A DNA stretch of 45,537 bases from Bacteroidales bacterium. Its GTDB lineage: Bacteria; Bacteroidota; Bacteroidia; Bacteroidales; PWNQ01. The position numbers and the translations under genes are program-made. The stretch covers positions 1 through 45,537 of the forward strand of contig JAIPAE010000004.1 in the NCBI GenBank assembly GCA_021740245.1. Reading direction: 5' to 3'. Of this stretch, positions 8,082-17,881 are shown piece after piece (the first letter of the stretch is position 1; each line of letters starts with the position of its first letter). The notes beneath the pieces were generated by a model. That model did not search any database. It was given only the letters and a program-made list of their open reading frames with translations, and was not told the origin of the DNA.

Positions 8082-8915
8082 ATGGCTAAAATAACTGCTG
8101 CTGAAGTAAATAAGCTTAGAAAAGCTACAGGTGCCGGTATGATGGACTGTAAAAAGGCACTACAGGAAAGTAACGGCGATTATGATGCTGCACTTGACTA
8201 CCTTCGTAAAAAAGGACAAAAAGTTGCTAATAAACGTGCTGACCGTGAAGTGAATGAAGGTGTAGTGATCGCAAAAAAAAATCAGGACGCTACATTCGCT
8301 GCTATTTTGATGCTCAACTGCGAAACGGACTTCGTAGCTAAAAATGAAGATTTTCAAAAGTTTGCACATTCACTCGTAGATAAAGCTATTGAAATCAACG
8401 CAAAATCCATAGATGAAATTAAAAACGCTGAATTTGATGGTACAAAAGCTGATGATCTGCTAACTGATTTGATTGGTAAGATTGGCGAAAAACTTCAAAT
8501 TTCTGATTACGGATATATTGAGGGTCCTGTCGTTTTTGCCTATAATCACCTGGGTAATAAACTTGGTTCCATTATGGCTTTCAATAAGAAAGATTTTGAA
8601 GGTGTTGATGAAGCGGGTAAACAAGTCAATATGCAGATTGCCGCAATGAGCCCCGTTTCTCTGGACAAAGACAATGTTCCTCAAGATGTTATTGATCACG
8701 AATTGGAATTGGGCAGAGAACAGGCCCGTCAGGAAGGGAAACCGGACCATCTGATCGAAAAAATCGCTGAAGGAAAGCTCAATAAATTCTATAAAGAAAG
8801 TACATTGTTGAACCAGGAGTTCGTCCGCGATAGCAAGAAAACAGTACGTCAATATTTATCAGGACTTGATAAAGACTTAACTGTTAGTGAATTTAAACGC
8901 CTTTCTTTAGTTTAA
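8082..8915 (+). CDS. tsf: Translation elongation factor Ts
   Basis: 277 residues from the ATG at 8082; MAKITAAEVNKLRKATGAGM is the standard start, so the upstream TTG at 8064 is rejected. The N-terminal UBA-like domain (LRKATGAGMMDCKKAL) is followed by the TDFVAKN motif (82-88) that inserts into EF-Tu to release GDP, and by the two core subdomains. It is the nucleotide exchange factor for EF-Tu. Last gene before the terminator at 8942-8973; the rpsB-tsf pair is nearly universal. Confidence 0.97.
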   Translation: MAKITAAEVNKLRKATGAGMMDCKKALQESNGDYDAALDYLRKKGQKVANKRADREVNEGVVIAKKNQDATFAAILMLNCETDFVAKNEDFQKFAHSLVDKAIEINAKSIDEIKNAEFDGTKADDLLTDLIGKIGEKLQISDYGYIEGPVVFAYNHLGNKLGSIMAFNKKDFEGVDEAGKQVNMQIAAMSPVSLDKDNVPQDVIDHELELGREQARQEGKPDHLIEKIAEGKLNKFYKESTLLNQEFVRDSKKTVRQYLSGLDKDLTVSEFKRLSLV

Positions 8916-8941
8916 GACATCGTTTTTACTACAAGAATATG

Positions 8942-8973
8942 AAAGCACTGTTTAGTTGACAGTGCTTTTTTTT
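8942..8973 (+). terminator. Rho-independent terminator after tsf
   Basis: Perfect 10-bp stem AAAGCACTGT / ACAGTGCTTT (8942-8951 with 8959-8968), 7-base loop, and an uninterrupted T run to 8973. It separates the ribosomal operon from pyrH, which begins only 26 bases later and may be reached by read-through or by a promoter that I could not identify in this short gap. Confidence 0.9.
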
Positions 8974-8998
8974 ATAATTTTATGCCAAACTTCAACTT

Positions 8999-9709
8999 AT
9001 GCTTAAATATAAAAGAATTTTACTCAAGCTCAGCGGCGAAGCTTTAATGGGTTCTCAGTCATACGGAATTGATCCGCAGCGTTTGGAAGACTATACCAAA
9101 GAGGTGAAAACTGCTTTTGAAGCCGGCACAGAGATAGCCATCGTGATCGGTGGTGGAAATATTTATCGTGGCTTGCAGGGAGTCAACCAGGGAATGGACC
9201 GTGTGCAGGGCGATTATATGGGCATGCTGGCTACGGTAATCAACAGTATGGCCTTACAGTCTGTCTTTGAAACACATGGTATAAAAACACAACTTTTGTC
9301 CGGCATGAATGTGCATCCTGTGACCTTGCCCATGAGCAAAAGAAATGCTCTGGAAGCATTTGTCGAAAAGCGGGTTGTGATTATTGCCGGGGGCACCGGA
9401 AATCCTTTCTTCACAACCGATACGGCAGCAGCATTAAGAGCCGTAGAAACCGAAGCCAATGCCATTTTCAAGGGAACCCGCGTGGATGGCATTTATTCAG
9501 ATGATCCAGAGAAAAATCCTGAGGCAGAAAAATATAAGCAAATATCCTTTGAAGAAGCTTATCGCAAAAACCTCAAGGTGATGGACCGCACTGCTTTTAC
9601 ACTCTGTTGGGAAAATAAATTGCCCATTGTAGTCTTTGACATGAACGAAAAGGGAAACCTCTTAAAAGAAATTAAGGGAATACAAACCGGAACAGTTGTT
9701 AATGATTAA
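8999..9709 (+). CDS. pyrH: UMP kinase
   Basis: 236 residues, typical length. Amino-acid-kinase fold with RILLKLSGEALMG at the N-terminus, the GGGN loop (51-54), the UMP-binding stretch GDYMGMLATVINS and the nucleotide loop AGGTGNPFFTTDTAAALRA. It phosphorylates UMP to UDP in pyrimidine nucleotide synthesis and works as a hexamer. In many Bacteroidota frr (ribosome recycling factor) follows pyrH; here the stop codon at 9707-9709 abuts the stop of a sulfotransferase gene on the other strand, so frr is not adjacent. Confidence 0.96.
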   Translation: MLKYKRILLKLSGEALMGSQSYGIDPQRLEDYTKEVKTAFEAGTEIAIVIGGGNIYRGLQGVNQGMDRVQGDYMGMLATVINSMALQSVFETHGIKTQLLSGMNVHPVTLPMSKRNALEAFVEKRVVIIAGGTGNPFFTTDTAAALRAVETEANAIFKGTRVDGIYSDDPEKNPEAEKYKQISFEEAYRKNLKVMDRTAFTLCWENKLPIVVFDMNEKGNLLKEIKGIQTGTVVND

Positions 9710-10672
9710 TTAATTCGACGGAAACGCGTGTTCTGTGTTGTAGTAATCAATACCCATAATTTCCAGAATTCTAAAAGCTTTAGCTTCATCTTTTAATGAA
9801 ATCTCTTGCTTCCATTTGTTGGCCAGCTTTTTATGTTTTCCTTCCAATATTTGATTTCTGGTTTCAGAAGTACTGTGAACAATACCATGAGATGGTTTAC
9901 TGACCTTCTTCATCATTGAATTGTTATAAGTGAGGTTGCAATGACTACTTATCTTTCTTAAGCTTTTCTCAGGATAAGTAATTAATTCTTCAAAACTGAT
10001 TAACAAAATATTATCTGGGAGTTGATTATTCTTTGCTTTGTATAATACTATATAATTTTCCAATGCCCAGGATAATACAAATTTTTCCAGTTGACTTCCT
10101 TCCTGAATTATTTGATTTGCTTTTTCAACAGCTTTGGAATCTAGTAATTGCCGAATCTTTTTACTATTCAGAAATAGTGATGCATAAGTATCCCATTGAT
10201 TACGCATACGTGAAATACTGTGTGATAATGGATGTCGAATCAGATACACCCCTTTTGCCGGAATCTCTGCCATAATTTCAATGAACAAATAAGTCAATTT
10301 ATGAATCTTAAAAATAGTCCGGTTTGTGCTGAATCTGTGGTCATTCCCTGGAAAATCGCTCCAGTAAAAGCTGTTCCAGGTTTTTCCCTTCGATAAATCA
10401 TGCAAATAGCTTATAACCTTATAGAAGTCGTTAGGGAGCAAATCGAGATATCGATCTGCCAAGAAATCTGCTTCAAAATATTTAAGAAGAATTTTTTTAT
10501 TTTCAGAATGTAATGCAAATGGTTCGCTGCAAAGCTTACTTTTTCTGTCTGTATTTAATATTTCAGCTAATAAAGTGGTCCCTGACCGACCCAAACCAAA
10601 TATGAAAATATCATCGTCTTTTTTCCGATGCTGATGAAATTGTTTTAAAGTATTTTTTATGAATGGCTTCAT
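9710..10672 (-). CDS. Sulfotransferase family protein
   Basis: 320 residues. Near the N-terminus IFIFGLGRSGTTLLAEIL (about 22-39) is the 5'-phosphosulfate-binding loop of PAPS-dependent sulfotransferases, and GVYLIRHPLSHSISRMRNQW (about 141-160) is the 3'-phosphate-binding segment with the expected Arg and Ser. No signal peptide, so it is cytoplasmic and may sulfate a lipid, glycan or other small acceptor; the acceptor cannot be told from sequence. It is a single-gene unit whose coding region directly abuts pyrH tail to tail. Its isolated setting between housekeeping and envelope genes would fit later insertion, which is inference. Confidence 0.85.
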   Translation of the reverse strand: MKPFIKNTLKQFHQHRKKDDDIFIFGLGRSGTTLLAEILNTDRKSKLCSEPFALHSENKKILLKYFEADFLADRYLDLLPNDFYKVISYLHDLSKGKTWNSFYWSDFPGNDHRFSTNRTIFKIHKLTYLFIEIMAEIPAKGVYLIRHPLSHSISRMRNQWDTYASLFLNSKKIRQLLDSKAVEKANQIIQEGSQLEKFVLSWALENYIVLYKAKNNQLPDNILLISFEELITYPEKSLRKISSHCNLTYNNSMMKKVSKPSHGIVHSTSETRNQILEGKHKKLANKWKQEISLKDEAKAFRILEIMGIDYYNTEHAFPSN

Positions 10673-10795
10673 GAAAAACTCTTCAGCTATTAATAATTGA
10701 AAGTTAAAAGTAATAAAAAAAACAGATTTCCTATACTATTAAACGTGTAAATAATTTAATAAGAGCAAGACAAAGAAACCGGCCATTACTAACTC

Positions 10796-12097
10796 TTACC
10801 AGTTCACAAGGGTAAACACTTTAACCATCTCAGCTTTATCTTGACCATAAGGAAGAATTGTAAATTTTCCGTCCGGAGCTATTAGAAAAGTAGTAGGGTA
10901 AGAATAAATGCCTAATTTATTGTTTTCATTTTTTGTAATTTCAATGACTGGGAAGGAATAATTACGTTTATTCATAAACTCCTGTAAATTTTTGGAATTA
11001 TAACTGAAGGTGAGGAACTTTATCGGCCTATCCGGCATTTTTTCAAAATGACGGTGCATTTCAATCAAATCAGGCATTTCCTGCAAACAACTTGCACACC
11101 ATGTTCCCCAAACATCTATCAGCAACCATTGATCTTCATTCGTTAATGAATCTATCCAGTTTGCAATTCTTTCCGGCGCCTTAAATGTACTCCATCCCTT
11201 ATGTGAATAATTGTACCAGAATGATTGAAAATCCATTGAATCCGGAAATATATCTTTTAAATCATCCAGATTATTCAGTGTAGGTTTCATAGAAACCAGA
11301 TCAGCAGTAAACTTTAAATTTTGAATTGATTTTTCGTTCTCTAACAGGTTTTTTACGTGTTTCTGTTTTAAGTCAAATGCATCATCAAGTCCGGTTTCAT
11401 TATTATTTGCAAACGGAAACACTGTAATATTCCGCAAGTCATCAGGCGTTATTTGTACTTCCAGAACTTTGCGTGAGCCTGCTTCATCCAGTTTATATAA
11501 TTCATTGTATAGCACCAGATCAAGATATTTTTTAAGCGATATTGCTTTGTCCTTTCTATAATTCTTATTAATTGTGTTAATCTGAAGTAACTGCTTTAGT
11601 ATTTTTTCCTTTATCGATGGTTTCAGCTTCAGCTTTTTAACAAAATGAATATAAGCCGCTGTATATGCAAGCGGAGCATAGATTGACGAAGATTTACCCT
11701 TCAATAATGAATCCCTGAATAAAAGAAATTTAGACTGCAGTTTTGGTTGATCTTTCGTGTAGTAGCATTCCGTATAAAAATGCAATGGATAAATAATATT
11801 TGCTGATTCCACACTACTTTCAGCATATTTCTGAAGAAATTCTCTTTCTTTATTATTGTGCAGTGATTTTGTTACATATAAAGAAAATAGATTATTGAAC
11901 CAATATGGTGATACCTCATAGATTTTATCAAAGTGTTTAACAGCTTTTTCAAAATCACCATTGATAAACGTTTCTCTGGCATCGCGGCCATTGGTTATAA
12001 GAACATTTTGGGAACGTAACGCTGTAGTAGAAAGGAACAAAAAAACAAACAGCAACAGTATCTTGCTGTTGATTAGGTTTTTAAAGTAAAATCGCAT
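10796..12097 (-). CDS. Secreted TlpA-like thioredoxin-domain protein
   Basis: 433 residues. Signal peptide at 1-30 (hydrophobic KILLLFVFLFLSTTALRSQ). Residues about 35-290 are alpha-helical and TPR-like, with no known catalytic motif. The C-terminal 110 residues are a thioredoxin fold with WCASC (Cys334/Cys337) and the cis-proline at 401 in SYPTTFLI. Bacteroidota have many such fused TlpA proteins, thought to reduce or isomerise disulfides in the periplasm. It is 15 bases behind the MORN-like gene and probably co-transcribed with it. CASC is an unusual active-site dipeptide compared with CPPC or CKPC, so the redox potential may differ. Confidence 0.85.
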   Translation of the reverse strand: MRFYFKNLINSKILLLFVFLFLSTTALRSQNVLITNGRDARETFINGDFEKAVKHFDKIYEVSPYWFNNLFSLYVTKSLHNNKEREFLQKYAESSVESANIIYPLHFYTECYYTKDQPKLQSKFLLFRDSLLKGKSSSIYAPLAYTAAYIHFVKKLKLKPSIKEKILKQLLQINTINKNYRKDKAISLKKYLDLVLYNELYKLDEAGSRKVLEVQITPDDLRNITVFPFANNNETGLDDAFDLKQKHVKNLLENEKSIQNLKFTADLVSMKPTLNNLDDLKDIFPDSMDFQSFWYNYSHKGWSTFKAPERIANWIDSLTNEDQWLLIDVWGTWCASCLQEMPDLIEMHRHFEKMPDRPIKFLTFSYNSKNLQEFMNKRNYSFPVIEITKNENNKLGIYSYPTTFLIAPDGKFTILPYGQDKAEMVKVFTLVNW

Positions 12098-12112
12098 AGC
12101 TATTTTTGAATA

Positions 12113-13438
12113 CTAGTTAATCTCTTTGATCTTCTTCAGCATATCCCTTGATTCAAAATGCATGTTATGCACTTTTTTATAAATATGTTTTATCAGTTGC
12201 TCTTTTGATTGGTTTGCCGGAAGTTTCACACTTATTGGATGCCTTAGATTACAGGCCTGATATGCCGCATTAGTTCCTTCATTTACATTCATAAACGATT
12301 TTATTGTTCCTGAAAGGCAATCATATTTAGCAGTAAGTTTGGAAATCCTTTCCATTCTGTCTAATGTAGATTTCACCTGGCTTTCCAGGCCATTGTTTAT
12401 GACATATCGTTTTGCTTTATTGAAATTGATCTGTGTCTTTTTTGCTTCACGTGAAATGCCAGCAAGCAATTTTGCCTGTTCTCTGTTTATCTGATATTCG
12501 AAATTTACTTTTTTAAGTCCTGCAAAGAGTGAAGCCGGATTTTTACCAGGGAAATCGTTGATTAACTCATCTCCCGGAATATAAGAATATAAAAACAGGC
12601 GGTAATCAAATATATGATCATTAATCATTTGTGGAATAATATGATCAGCATTTTTTAATACCTTTAAAGTTTCCGGTTTAAAAGTTAATTTAGATTTATC
12701 AATGCCTTCTGATGTATAACGAATCCACATGTCTTTATTCACCATTAAAGATTGCTGATCCTGTACTTTACCATTCAGCGTTTTTTGAATTCTTTTTGTG
12801 ATAATGCCATGGTGATAGTTTTCTATTTTACGAATTCCATCTTTTTGTATGATCCATTTTCCATGATAAAAACCGTTGGTATCAATTTGTCCTTTTATCA
12901 AAGTATTATTTGCCTCATCCGAAAAATACACAGAATCCACCAATTGCCCGTGATCAAATACGAGCTTAATTACATATATATTTTTATCTTTATAAGAGCC
13001 CCACCCTTTTCGACTATCTTTATCCTGCTGACGTTTCTTAACCGATTTATTTAGCGACCAGCTTCCATGTGGAATACCTTTTTCATAAGATGCATTAAGT
13101 TGAACATCATAAGAATAAAAATAGCCTTCCTTATCTTCAAAATAATCCTGGACTTTAATTGTATAGGACCATGTGCCAGCTTTTTTATCATTCTCCATTG
13201 ATCCGTTAATCGTTTGGTAAACCCGTTGGCGTTCTTCATTTCTCCATCGCAATCTATATCGAAAAACACCATCCATAATACGATCCCGCCCATCTTTATA
13301 GTAATAATAGGTTACTTCTCCGGGTTGCATCAAACCATTTTGCATTGTTCCGTTATACCGCTCTTTTCTTTGGTTCTGACTATAACCCATATTTAATAAA
13401 AAGAAGAAAACGATAAAAGCCGTTATTTTACTGGACAT
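12113..13438 (-). CDS. Secreted MORN-like repeat protein, unknown function
   Basis: 441 residues with a short signal peptide (about 1-20, ending NMGYSQ). The first half has repeated Tyr/Gly/Trp motifs of the MORN-variant kind: GSMENDKKAGTWSYTI, ASYEKGIPHGSWSLN and GQIDTNGFYHGKWII, each pairing a beta hairpin with G-x-W. The second half is helical and charged, without recognised motifs. In Bacteroidota such repeats occur in surface or periplasmic proteins of unknown role. The downstream TlpA-like gene is 15 bases away, and a terminator of the mut operon lies just upstream, so this gene must have its own promoter in the 50 or so bases before its start; no convincing one was seen. Confidence 0.75.
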   Translation of the reverse strand: MSSKITAFIVFFFLLNMGYSQNQRKERYNGTMQNGLMQPGEVTYYYYKDGRDRIMDGVFRYRLRWRNEERQRVYQTINGSMENDKKAGTWSYTIKVQDYFEDKEGYFYSYDVQLNASYEKGIPHGSWSLNKSVKKRQQDKDSRKGWGSYKDKNIYVIKLVFDHGQLVDSVYFSDEANNTLIKGQIDTNGFYHGKWIIQKDGIRKIENYHHGIITKRIQKTLNGKVQDQQSLMVNKDMWIRYTSEGIDKSKLTFKPETLKVLKNADHIIPQMINDHIFDYRLFLYSYIPGDELINDFPGKNPASLFAGLKKVNFEYQINREQAKLLAGISREAKKTQINFNKAKRYVINNGLESQVKSTLDRMERISKLTAKYDCLSGTIKSFMNVNEGTNAAYQACNLRHPISVKLPANQSKEQLIKHIYKKVHNMHFESRDMLKKIKEIN

Positions 13439-13484
13439 AACTATAGGATTATTAATTTCATACTATGCAATTATTAAAAATATG

Positions 13485-13518
13485 ATAAACAAAAGGAATG
13501 CCATAAAGGCACTCCTTT
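13485..13518 (-). terminator. Rho-independent terminator after mutB
   Basis: On the minus strand AAAGGAGTGCC (13518-13508) pairs with GGCATTCCTTT (13502-13492) over 11 bp with one G-U pair and a 5-base loop, followed by a T-rich stretch. It ends the mutA-mutB transcript 14 bases after the mutB stop. Confidence 0.8.
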
Positions 13519-13531
13519 CAATAAATGCTTT

Positions 13532-15685
13532 TTATTTTCTGGACTCAATAAGAATATCCAGTATTTTAATGGATGCTTGCGGGATAACCGTTCCCGGGCC
13601 AAACACAGCCACCGCTCCGGCATCATATAATTGCTGGTAATCCTGATGTGGTATAACGCCACCAACAATTACCATGATATCATCCCGGCCCAGTTTTTTC
13701 AGCTCACCGATAACCTGAGGAACCAGTGTTTTATGTCCTGCTGCAAGGCTGGAAACACCCAGGATATGGACATCATTTTCCACGGCTTGTCGTGCTGCTT
13801 CAGCAGGAGTTTGGAATAATGGTCCGATATCAACATCAAATCCGATGTCAGCATAAGCAGTAGCCACTACTTTAGCGCCCCGGTCATGGCCGTCCTGTCC
13901 CATTTTAGCGATCATAATACGAGGCCGACGGCCTTCCAGTTCGGCAAATTCATCGGTTTTCTTTAATGCTTCTTCAAAAGAATTGTTTTCTTTGGATTCG
14001 GAGGAATAGACTCCGGAAATAGATCTTATCACAGCTTTATACCTTCCAAATACTTTTTCCATAGCATGGGATATCTCCCCTAAAGACGCTCTTTTTCTGG
14101 CAGCATCTACCGACAGTGCCAGCAAGTTACCTTCGCCGGTTTCAGCAGCCCGGGTAATAGCATCCAATGCATGTTGTACTTCTTCGTTATTTCGTTCATC
14201 ACGTAATTTCTCCAGGCGTTTCAGTTGCGCCTGGCGTACTGCAGTATTGTCCACCTCAAGGGTTTCAATGGAGTCTTCTTTTTCCAGACGATATTTATTA
14301 ATCCCCACAATGGTGTCTTTCATAGAGTCGATACGGGCCTGCTTACGAGCAGCCGCTTCTTCAATACGCATCTTAGGCACTCCTGTTTCAATGGCTTTAG
14401 TCATACCGCCAAGCTTTTCGATTTCCTGTATGTGCTCCCAGGCGCGGTGTGCAATATCCTCTGTCAGGCTTTCCACATAATAGGAACCTGCCCAGGGATC
14501 AACAGCTTTTATAATATTGGTTTCCTGCTGCAACATAAGCTGTGTGTTACGGGCAATACGTGCGGAAAAGTCAGTTGGCAGGGCAATGGCTTCATCCAGT
14601 GCATTGGTATGCAATGACTGTGTATGTCCAAGAGCTGCAGCCATAGCCTCCACTGCCGTACGGGTAACATTGTTAAATGGGTCCTGCTCGGTAAGGCTCC
14701 ACCCGGAAGTCTGTGAATGCGTACGCAGCGCCATAGATTTTGGATTCTTCGGATTGAACTGTTTCACAAGTTTTGCCCATAGCATTCGTGCAGCACGCAT
14801 CTTGGCAATTTCCATAAAGTGATTCATACCTATACCCCAGAAAAAGGAAAGGCGCGGAGCAAAAGCGTCAATATCAATACCGGCTTCAATTCCTTTACGG
14901 ATATATTCCAGACCATCGGCAAGAGTATAAGCCAATTCGATATCAGCACTAGCACCGGCTTCCTGCATGTGATAACCACTAATGGAAATCGAGTTAAATT
15001 TAGGCATATTCTTCGATGTATATTCGAAGATGTCTGCAATGATCTTCATGGAATGTTTTGGTGGATAGATGTAAGTATTACGCACCATAAACTCTTTCAA
15101 AATGTCATTCTGAATGGTACCGGCCAGCTTGTCTTTTGGCACACCCTGCTCTTCAGCAGCTACAATGTAGAATGCCATAACAGGAAGCACAGCCCCATTC
15201 ATAGTCATGGAAACAGACATTTTATCCAGCGGAATCTGGTCAAACAAAATTTTCATATCCAGGATGGAATCCACGGCAACACCAGCTTTACCTACATCCC
15301 CAACCACACGTTCGTGATCGGAATCATATCCGCGGTGAGTAGCCAAATCAAAAGCGATGGACAGTCCTTTTTGTCCGGCAGCAAGGTTTCTGCGGTAAAA
15401 AGCATTAGAGTCTTCCGCAGTGGAAAAACCGGCATACTGGCGGATGGTCCACGGACGCATAGCGTACATTGTGGAATAAGGTCCACGCAGATAGGGTGGA
15501 ACACCGGCTGCATAATCAAGGTGCTCCATGTTTTCCAGGTCTTCTTTACCGTAAACAGGCTTGATATTAATCTTTTCAGGAGTTTCCATATCAGCTTTAA
15601 TTCTGTGCTGTTTTTCCCACTCTCTGAATGATTCATTCTGCTCTGCGGTGGTTTTTATATCGAGTTTTGAAAAATCGGGTCTCAT
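13532..15685 (-). CDS. mutB: Methylmalonyl-CoA mutase, large (catalytic) subunit
   Basis: 717 residues, usual length. The N-terminal TIM barrel binds Co[19 protein letters not shown] (84-101), GYHMQEAGA with catalytic His239 (237-245) and [12 protein letters not shown]. The C-terminal cobalamin domain starts near residue 575 and has DGHDRG (598-603), where His600 is the axial cobalt ligand, followed by GVSSLAAGH and VIVGGVIP. It interconverts (R)-methylmalonyl-CoA and succinyl-CoA using adenosylcobalamin, linking propionate or branched-chain amino acid breakdown (or propionate formation) to the TCA cycle. 26 bases behind mutA, its heterodimer partner. The epimerase and the chaperone meaB are not in the window. 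Confidence 0.96.
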   Translation of the reverse strand: MRPDFSKLDIKTTAEQNESFREWEKQHRIKADMETPEKINIKPVYGKEDLENMEHLDYAAGVPPYLRGPYSTMYAMRPWTIRQYAGFSTAEDSNAFYRRNLAAGQKGLSIAFDLATHRGYDSDHERVVGDVGKAGVAVDSILDMKILFDQIPLDKMSVSMTMNGAVLPVMAFYIVAAEEQGVPKDKLAGTIQNDILKEFMVRNTYIYPPKHSMKIIADIFEYTSKNMPKFNSISISGYHMQEAGASADIELAYTLADGLEYIRKGIEAGIDIDAFAPRLSFFWGIGMNHFMEIAKMRAARMLWAKLVKQFNPKNPKSMALRTHSQTSGWSLTEQDPFNNVTRTAVEAMAAALGHTQSLHTNALDEAIALPTDFSARIARNTQLMLQQETNIIKAVDPWAGSYYVESLTEDIAHRAWEHIQEIEKLGGMTKAIETGVPKMRIEEAAARKQARIDSMKDTIVGINKYRLEKEDSIETLEVDNTAVRQAQLKRLEKLRDERNNEEVQHALDAITRAAETGEGNLLALSVDAARKRASLGEISHAMEKVFGRYKAVIRSISGVYSSESKENNSFEEALKKTDEFAELEGRRPRIMIAKMGQDGHDRGAKVVATAYADIGFDVDIGPLFQTPAEAARQAVENDVHILGVSSLAAGHKTLVPQVIGELKKLGRDDIMVIVGGVIPHQDYQQLYDAGAVAVFGPGTVIPQASIKILDILIESRK

Positions 15686-15711
15686 AATTTTTGTCTTGTT
15701 TTGTTCAGCAA

Positions 15712-17595
15712 TTATTTGATTACACCTAGTTTTTTCTGATAAGCAGTAATGGTATCCAGCAGGTTTGATTTTACGTGTACAAAATCATCCACACCGGCTT
15801 GTTTAAAGCTATCGATATGTTCTTTCGGATAACCGGCCACAATCACATTCTTTTTATTGTCTTCGGTTTTAATCATTTTAGCCAGTTCAGGAACATATTC
15901 TACATAATCATCATCGCTGCTGCAGATAACTATAATTTCAGCCTTTGATTTCATAGCGTCTGTCACAGCGTCTTTGGTGTTGTCAAACCCAAGGTTATCA
16001 AAAATATCATATCCGGCGCAGCCGAAGAAAGCAGAGCTGAAAGATGCTCTGGCGGTTCTCATGGCTCGGTTACCGATCTTAAGCAGATATACACCGGGTT
16101 TTTTGTTTTGATCTTTGATGTATTTTTCAGTAGCGAGTCGCAGCTTTTCGAATGGCTCAGCACCACGGTATTGCGGCAATCCTTTTATATCCTTCTGGTC
16201 TACCCTGAACATGATTTCCTTTTTCAACTCATCAAGCATTTCTTCTTCTGCGTTAGGAAACTGGTTCGTCCCGATGTAACTGGTTTTGCGTCTTGCAATG
16301 GCTTCTTCACGGTTCTTAACAGTTTCTTCGATATCAGCTTTCACATCACCGTTTTCAAAGGCCTTAATAAATCCGCATTTGGCTTCGGTTTCCACAAAAA
16401 GCTTCCAGGCTGCTTCGGCAATACTGGCTGTAAGCTTTTCGATGTAATAAGAGCCTGCAGAAGGATCAACAGTTTTGTTGAAGTGCGATTCTTCCTTAAG
16501 AATAATCTGTGTGTTGCGGGCAACACGTTTGGACATATCATTGGGTGAGCGAAAGAAATAATCGAACGGACGAACACTCATACTGTCGCATCCGGCAATA
16601 GCTCCTGACATAGCTTCGGTAGTGTTACGAAGCATGTTCACGTAAGGATCGTAAATGGTTTTATTCCAGGTGGATGTTTCCACATGGATAAATACTTTTC
16701 CGGCTTCCTTGTCATCTGTGTATTGTCTTACCATGTTCGCCCATAGCATCCGTGCTGCACGAATTTTGGCAATTTCCATAAAATAGTTGGAGCCAATGGC
16801 AAAAGAAAACTGCATCTTCGGCGTAATGTCTTTCAATTCTTTTCCGGCATCAGTGAGAGCAGCCAGGTATTCATTTGCCACAGCCAGTGAATAAGCGAGC
16901 TCCTGAACAATCGTTGCACCGCCGTTGTGGAAAAACCGGCCATTGATATTCAAAATACTGAAATTCGGCAACTCTTCTTCTATTTTGTCTATCAGGCATA
17001 TCAACTCACTGAGGTTATCTTCCCAGGAGTTGTAAAATTCCCCTTTCAGAACAAAATAACCAACCGGATCGAAGTCGAGACTTCCGTGAGCTTGTTTTGC
17101 ATCCACGCCTTTGTTTTTCAAGGCTTCCAGAAAAAGGTTCACCGTCATCTTGTAGTTAGTGGAGTTAGTCAGTTGCACAGGCGTGGAAACCGGATCGATG
17201 TCTTTCAACAACAATTCCATTTGCTCAGCATTGCTGATTTCCCGGACATCGAAAACGATGGCTTCAGCACCACGTGTTATAGCATTAACAGCTTCCTTGT
17301 TGGCCTTAGCAGCATCAGCCTTTTCAATTTCCTGACGGAGTTCCCAACCGTTACTGTTGGTTTTATTTCCGCGTACGAATGGGAATTCTCCAGGCAAAGC
17401 AGGTTCATGGCTAATGTCAGCCAGGTCTTCTCTGCGATAGTAAGGTTCAAATTTCAGACCTTCCGGAGTATGCCATACGATCTTGCGCTCACGGTCTGCT
17501 CCTTTTAGGTCTCTTTCAATAACTTCCTCCCACTGCTCACGGCTAACCGGAGGAAACTCAGAGAACAGGTTTATCTTTTTATCTTGTTCACTCAT
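15712..17595 (-). CDS. mutA: Methylmalonyl-CoA mutase, small (non-catalytic) subunit
   Basis: 627 residues from the ATG at 17595 ([20 protein letters not shown]), preferred over a frame start at 17622. It is homologous to MutB but shorter. The barrel keeps [23 protein letters not shown] and [17 protein letters not shown], while the C-terminal domain has lost the cobalamin-binding DxHxxG: the equivalent stretch reads [20 protein letters not shown]. This is the normal state for the small subunit, which stabilises the heterodimer and does not bind B12. First gene of the two-gene operon; a -7 promoter element lies 38 bases upstream. Confidence 0.95.
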   Translation of the reverse strand: MSEQDKKINLFSEFPPVSREQWEEVIERDLKGADRERKIVWHTPEGLKFEPYYRREDLADISHEPALPGEFPFVRGNKTNSNGWELRQEIEKADAAKANKEAVNAITRGAEAIVFDVREISNAEQMELLLKDIDPVSTPVQLTNSTNYKMTVNLFLEALKNKGVDAKQAHGSLDFDPVGYFVLKGEFYNSWEDNLSELICLIDKIEEELPNFSILNINGRFFHNGGATIVQELAYSLAVANEYLAALTDAGKELKDITPKMQFSFAIGSNYFMEIAKIRAARMLWANMVRQYTDDKEAGKVFIHVETSTWNKTIYDPYVNMLRNTTEAMSGAIAGCDSMSVRPFDYFFRSPNDMSKRVARNTQIILKEESHFNKTVDPSAGSYYIEKLTASIAEAAWKLFVETEAKCGFIKAFENGDVKADIEETVKNREEAIARRKTSYIGTNQFPNAEEEMLDELKKEIMFRVDQKDIKGLPQYRGAEPFEKLRLATEKYIKDQNKKPGVYLLKIGNRAMRTARASFSSAFFGCAGYDIFDNLGFDNTKDAVTDAMKSKAEIIVICSSDDDYVEYVPELAKMIKTEDNKKNVIVAGYPKEHIDSFKQAGVDDFVHVKSNLLDTITAYQKKLGVIK

Positions 17596-17632
17596 ATTAT
17601 TTGATTTTTCCAGCCTAATCAATATTGGACGG

Positions 17633-17640
17633 CAAAGTTA
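17633..17640 (-). promoter_or_regulatory. -7 promoter element of mutAB
   Basis: Minus-strand TAACTTTG matches TAnnTTTG exactly. Predicted start near 17627 leaves a leader of about 32 bases to the mutA ATG. The -33 box is not clear: the expected position holds TCTG at a shorter spacing. Confidence 0.5.
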
Positions 17641-17811
17641 TAAATATTATGTAATTCAGACTGTAAAATGGGAGAATTTCGAATGCAATAATGAATGTAA
17701 ATGATGTAAGTGGACTTTTTAGCGAAGTGTTGTGTACAACGATGAGAAAAGGAAGCATGACTGGATCCCCAATGATGGAAACAAAAACAAAAAGGATCAG
17801 ACCTACCTAAA

Positions 17812-17827
17812 AATACGACTCACTATA
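17812..17827 (+). other. 16-base exact match to the phage T7 promoter core
   Basis: AATACGACTCACTATA is identical to positions -16 to -1 of the T7 class III promoter. The preceding base is A instead of T and the +1 base is T instead of G, so a T7 polymerase would probably initiate poorly. No phage gene is near. It lies about 55 bases upstream of the metK riboswitch, outside any coding sequence. Chance, a natural phage-type promoter relic and trace vector/primer sequence are all possible. Confidence 0.6.
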
Positions 17828-17868
17828 TTCCTTTATAATTTAGAATCCCTGGGCATTGTATTTTTTTT

Positions 17869-17876
17869 TATTTTTG
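17869..17876 (+). promoter_or_regulatory. -7 promoter element of metK
   Basis: TATTTTTG matches TAnnTTTG. Predicted transcription start is 17881-17884, exactly at the first base-paired nucleotides of the SAM-II candidate, so the aptamer would be the 5' end of the mRNA. No good TTTG is seen 19-21 bases upstream. Confidence 0.55.
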
Positions 17877-17881
17877 CGCTG

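Noticed and set aside
12113..13438. Toxin-immunity gene based on MORN-variant repeats
   Set aside because: No toxin domain or immunity pair is adjacent; the partner gene is a TlpA-like protein with signal peptide.
14819..15631. 270-codon plus-strand frame inside mutB
   Set aside because: Antisense shadow of a strongly conserved enzyme gene; composition (His/Phe/Ile-rich) and lack of any motif argue against a real protein.
16927..17508. 193-codon plus-strand frame inside mutA
   Set aside because: Antisense shadow in the conserved mutA gene; no signal peptide, promoter or recognisable domain.
17761..17830. Cloning vector contamination around the T7-like site
   Set aside because: A GGATCC site occurs at 17763-17768, but bases on both sides of the 16-mer do not match common vector backbones that I know, so contamination is kept only as one possible explanation.
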